Shown in pieces: positions 61,777 through 64,000 of a stretch of 64,000 bases of DNA. The notes under the pieces were generated by a model. It searched no databases, had not been told where the DNA came from, and saw only the letters and a list, made by a program, of their open reading frames with translations. Source of the stretch: Bacillus alkalicellulosilyticus (GTDB taxonomy: Bacteria; Bacillota; Bacilli; Bacillales; Bacillaceae_F). The stretch lies in the NCBI RefSeq assembly GCF_002019795.1, contig NZ_KV917381.1, positions 2,946,068 to 3,010,067 of the forward strand, in the 5' to 3' direction. The position numbers and the translations under genes were made by a program. The stretch's first letter is position 1. Every line of letters begins with the position of its first letter.

Positions 61777-63027
61777 TTATCCCGCCTTTTTTGGGACCAC
61801 TGGTTCACTTTTACTTTGGTTTCCTTTCTTATATGCCCAATCAAGAACCGGCTTTTCAACAAAGTAAAACGATAGAGTTGCTATCATGTAGGATACGAGT
61901 AGTACAACGAATGAAATCATTACCCAAGTATTAAATTCAGTGACACCCATGTAAACAAAGTCTTGGGCCCAATATCTTTCAACAGCCATAATGACTAGAT
62001 AGTGCCAAATATATAGACCAAATGATACTTTAGCGGTGAAACGAAATACGACATTGTCAAGAAGTTTGCCAAACCACAGTGAATGAGTCGCTGTACTTAA
62101 GGCAATCGCAACTAATAAAGGAAAGATCGGAAAATAATAAGGTTGGTTTTGAAGGCTAAATCCAAACTCCATCATATGGCGCATTTGAAAAATAAAGAAA
62201 AATGTACAAGCCAAACTTAGTACACTAATTGCATCAAATCCACCCTTTTGTTTAAACTTCTCTACACGGGGTGACCCTGAGAACAACTTAACTGTGACCG
62301 CCGAGGCAATAATCCCTATCGCAAATTGTCCGAAAAAGCCAATTGGGTTATAATTCGGCATCCAGTATTTTGCCCCACCTAGTAATCCGTATTGCCAACC
62401 GCGCTGAAACTCATCGGGTGTGAAAAGATAATGAACACCTTGATTAAGTAAGATGATAACTACCATCACACCTAACCAATAGGATATTGCTTTTGAGAAA
62501 GAACGCGTTTTCCCAAAAAAGAATAGACCTAACATAAATAAAGGCATTAACAAGTAACTAAATACTTCAAAGCTAATGGACCATAATGGACCATTTAATT
62601 CTGAAGGAAAAAGAGTTGTGTAGTGGAACCCTGACGTAAACGTCAAACCTGTTATGATTCGTAAAAGTTGATATTCGGTATGAACCTGCCATAGATAGGC
62701 AAGCAGAATGGACACTAAAAACGCCACATAAAACCCAGGAACAATACGTGCTGCACGCCTAAACACATATTGCTTCATATTTGGAAACTGTCCTCCACCA
62801 AAATAGTTTTTCCAAAATGGCAAGGCTAATAAAAAGCCACTTAAAACAAAAAACACACTTACCCCTGCATTTCCAAGTAGGAAAAAGGCTTGGGATTCTT
62901 GGATAAATGGAGTCTGAAATTGCATTGCTAAGTTTTGCGTTAAGTGATGGAAAATAACAGCTAAACAAGCAAGAGCACGAATTCCATCCGCACCAGATAA
63001 GTATAAAGGCATCGTATTTTTTTCCAT
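61777..63027 (-). CDS. Acyltransferase 3 family membrane protein
   Basis: 416 residues from the ATG behind GAGAGGAAGTG. Ten or more membrane helices and the family's signature start GADGIRALACLAVIFHHL with catalytic His; the R-x10-H region RAARIVPGFYVAF and LNGPLWSISFEVFSYLLMP also match. Such enzymes O-acylate extracellular sugars or cell-wall polymers. The frame extends 14 codons up without a ribosome site. Substrate unknown; no polysaccharide operon next to it. Confidence 0.9.
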   Translation of the reverse strand: MEKNTMPLYLSGADGIRALACLAVIFHHLTQNLAMQFQTPFIQESQAFFLLGNAGVSVFFVLSGFLLALPFWKNYFGGGQFPNMKQYVFRRAARIVPGFYVAFLVSILLAYLWQVHTEYQLLRIITGLTFTSGFHYTTLFPSELNGPLWSISFEVFSYLLMPLFMLGLFFFGKTRSFSKAISYWLGVMVVIILLNQGVHYLFTPDEFQRGWQYGLLGGAKYWMPNYNPIGFFGQFAIGIIASAVTVKLFSGSPRVEKFKQKGGFDAISVLSLACTFFFIFQMRHMMEFGFSLQNQPYYFPIFPLLVAIALSTATHSLWFGKLLDNVVFRFTAKVSFGLYIWHYLVIMAVERYWAQDFVYMGVTEFNTWVMISFVVLLVSYMIATLSFYFVEKPVLDWAYKKGNQSKSEPVVPKKAG

Positions 63028-63176
63028 ATCTACACTTCCTCTCATGTGTATACCATTATTGTTAGTCAAAATAATAGATTCCTAGTTTTATAAGTAAACG
63101 TTTACATTAACTGAATAATTGTACCATATACAAAGATTAATGAACATATCTTTCCAATAATTATATGAATAAATAA

Positions 63177-63208
63177 AACCCTACCTAACAATTGTGTTAG
63201 ATAGAGTT
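63177..63208 (-). terminator. Terminator of the repetitive protein gene
   Basis: CTACCTAACA and TGTTAGATAG pair with one or two mismatches around ATTG; leftward it ends in GGGTTTTATT. Directly next to the stop codon. Confidence 0.7.
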
Positions 63209-63769
63209 TCAGGTACCGGCTTCTTCCTGATATTCTCTTGTAGCAACAAGTGCATTGGTATTTGAACCAATCGCTTGAAGAATCGCTCCGATCGTAATAA
63301 GTGGTTGACCTTCCACTCTTTCTTTTAAGTCTAGCTCGGTACCAATTACTTCTAAAGCTGCGCCTACTCCTTGAAGTGCATTTCCTTTTGCATACTCTAT
63401 TTCTCCAGCCTGATAATCAGCTACTGCACTTATTGATGCCCCCATCGATTGTAGGAAATCACCAAACATTTCAAGACGAATGTTTCTTTCGCCATTTTCT
63501 TCATCTTGGTCTTGTAAATAGGACCCAAGTGAAGAAGCTGCGGCTCCCGCTCCATCTATCCAATTCCCGGTGAAATTAAGCGCGTCATCGGTAGTAACCG
63601 TTCCGATAAGTAATGTTCCGACTGCCTGCAAGCCTTCCCCTATTGCTACTAACCGATTATTCAACTCGTTTAATCCGACCAACTCACGAGTTTCCGCGAT
63701 AGCTGAAAGTGAGGTCCCTACAGCATCAAGCCACGCGCCAACTAACAGTCTTTCACTTTCGGTTGCCAT
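63209..63769 (-). CDS. Repetitive protein of DUF6944 type
   Basis: 186 residues built from about six degenerate ~30-residue repeats of the form LVGAWLDAVGTSLSAIAETRE / RLVAIGEGLQAVGTLLIGTV / GNWIDGAGAAASSLGSYLQD / MFGDFLQSMGASISAVADYQ / ALQGVGAALEVIGTELDL. Hydrophobic and glycine-rich helices separated by charged turns; probably a helical-hairpin rod in spores or membranes. I associate the pattern with DUF6944, from memory. ATG behind GGTGGGAG. Confidence 0.7.
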   Translation of the reverse strand: MATESERLLVGAWLDAVGTSLSAIAETRELVGLNELNNRLVAIGEGLQAVGTLLIGTVTTDDALNFTGNWIDGAGAAASSLGSYLQDQDEENGERNIRLEMFGDFLQSMGASISAVADYQAGEIEYAKGNALQGVGAALEVIGTELDLKERVEGQPLITIGAILQAIGSNTNALVATREYQEEAGT

Positions 63770-63884
63770 CCAACTCCCACCTTATTGTCTCCGGTTTCTA
63801 TAGTATAAGCAAAATCATACCGGCCGGTGAGGCAATACGCCGAGAGACCAAGGAAAATAGTTGTTTTACATGTAATGACACCAT

Positions 63885-64000
63885 TTAAAAACGTTGGTTC
63901 ATTTGTTGATGAATCGTTTCCATCTTGGAAGGAAGGATGTATAGATATTCCATCAACCCACCAAGTAAATCCACTAATAATTCTGCCATGTCCTCATCTA
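63885..64000 (-). CDS. C-terminal end of a hypothetical gene
   Basis: The last 38 codons of a leftward gene whose start is beyond the window. They read DEDMAELLVDLLGGLMEYLY, ILPSKMETIHQQMNQRF and a stop. Amphipathic helices rich in L, M and Q; no family assignment possible. Confidence 0.55.
   Translation of the reverse strand, partial: DEDMAELLVDLLGGLMEYLYILPSKMETIHQQMNQRF

Noticed and set aside
61449-61934. Rightward 161-codon ORF overlapping the SET and acyltransferase genes
   Set aside because: It runs across the terminator hairpin and the antisense of the acyltransferase; the SET frame has the clear domain.
1-64000. CRISPR array, prophage, rRNA and tRNA genes
   Set aside because: No regular spaced repeats, phage structural genes, or conserved rRNA/tRNA sequences (TTCRANYC arms) were found.

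Overview
The window is AT-rich, low-GC Bacillaceae chromosome. The organism is an endospore former (adjacent cwlJ-gerQ germination genes) and very probably makes bacillithiol (a clear FosB). Gene starts carry strong GGAGG-type ribosome sites, and TTG and GTG starts are common. A Na+-coupled bicarbonate uptake pair (SbtA/SbtB) and a dedicated HPII catalase would suit an alkaliphilic or salt-tolerant bacillus, but the species cannot be fixed from sequence alone.

Layout. 0-9 kb: an alpha/beta hydrolase, a PhzF protein, an ECF sigma factor / anti-sigma / ACT-protein operon, small lipoproteins and membrane proteins, one preceded by a perfect 29-bp palindrome, and an EamA exporter. 9.4-12.9 kb: a four-gene ABC export operon with a lipoprotein. 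13-21.7 kb: a type-2 ArgC outside any arg operon, VanZ-like protein, a large chemoreceptor, isochorismatase-like hydrolase, nitrilase-family protein, FosB and an SDR. 21.8-27.8 kb: a cluster of small proteins, some resembling immunity proteins, plus an aminoglycoside-phosphotransferase-like kinase and a BluB-like nitroreductase. 27.8-31.8 kb: a structured intergenic region, a 45-residue basic protein, the NAD-salvage pair NadR-PnuC and a secreted sugar dehydrogenase. 32-38.7 kb: single-gene acetyltransferases, VOC proteins, a beta-lactamase-fold hydrolase and several broken genes. 38.8-43.4 kb: a GntR(YtrA)-regulated ABC operon, a duplicated DUF1801 gene and sbtAB. 43.5-48 kb: a repeat element, cwlJ-gerQ, and nagR-nagA-nagB. 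48-54.3 kb: an island of orphan immunity-like genes with recurrent intergenic repeats. 54.6-56.9 kb: a RidA relic, a SIS protein and a stop-interrupted sugar-ABC permease that may once have belonged with the nag genes. 56.9-64 kb: catalase HPII, a YVTN propeller lipoprotein, CueP, a SET-domain protein, an acyltransferase and a repetitive protein.

The window is rich in decay: at least ten genes are frameshifted, stop-interrupted, internally deleted or reduced to fragments. Two themes deserve attention. (1) CueP, the copper-binding protein, is full length and in one frame except for a single TGA exactly where the first of its three copper-ligand cysteines belongs, and a 17-nt stem-loop starts 11 nt after it, the geometry recalled for a bacterial SECIS. 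It may be a selenoprotein or a simple nonsense mutant. (2) About ten copies of a 50-70-bp intergenic repeat with interleaved complementary arms lie mostly just 3' of stop codons in the two clusters of small immunity-like genes, suggesting gene-plus-repeat cassettes.
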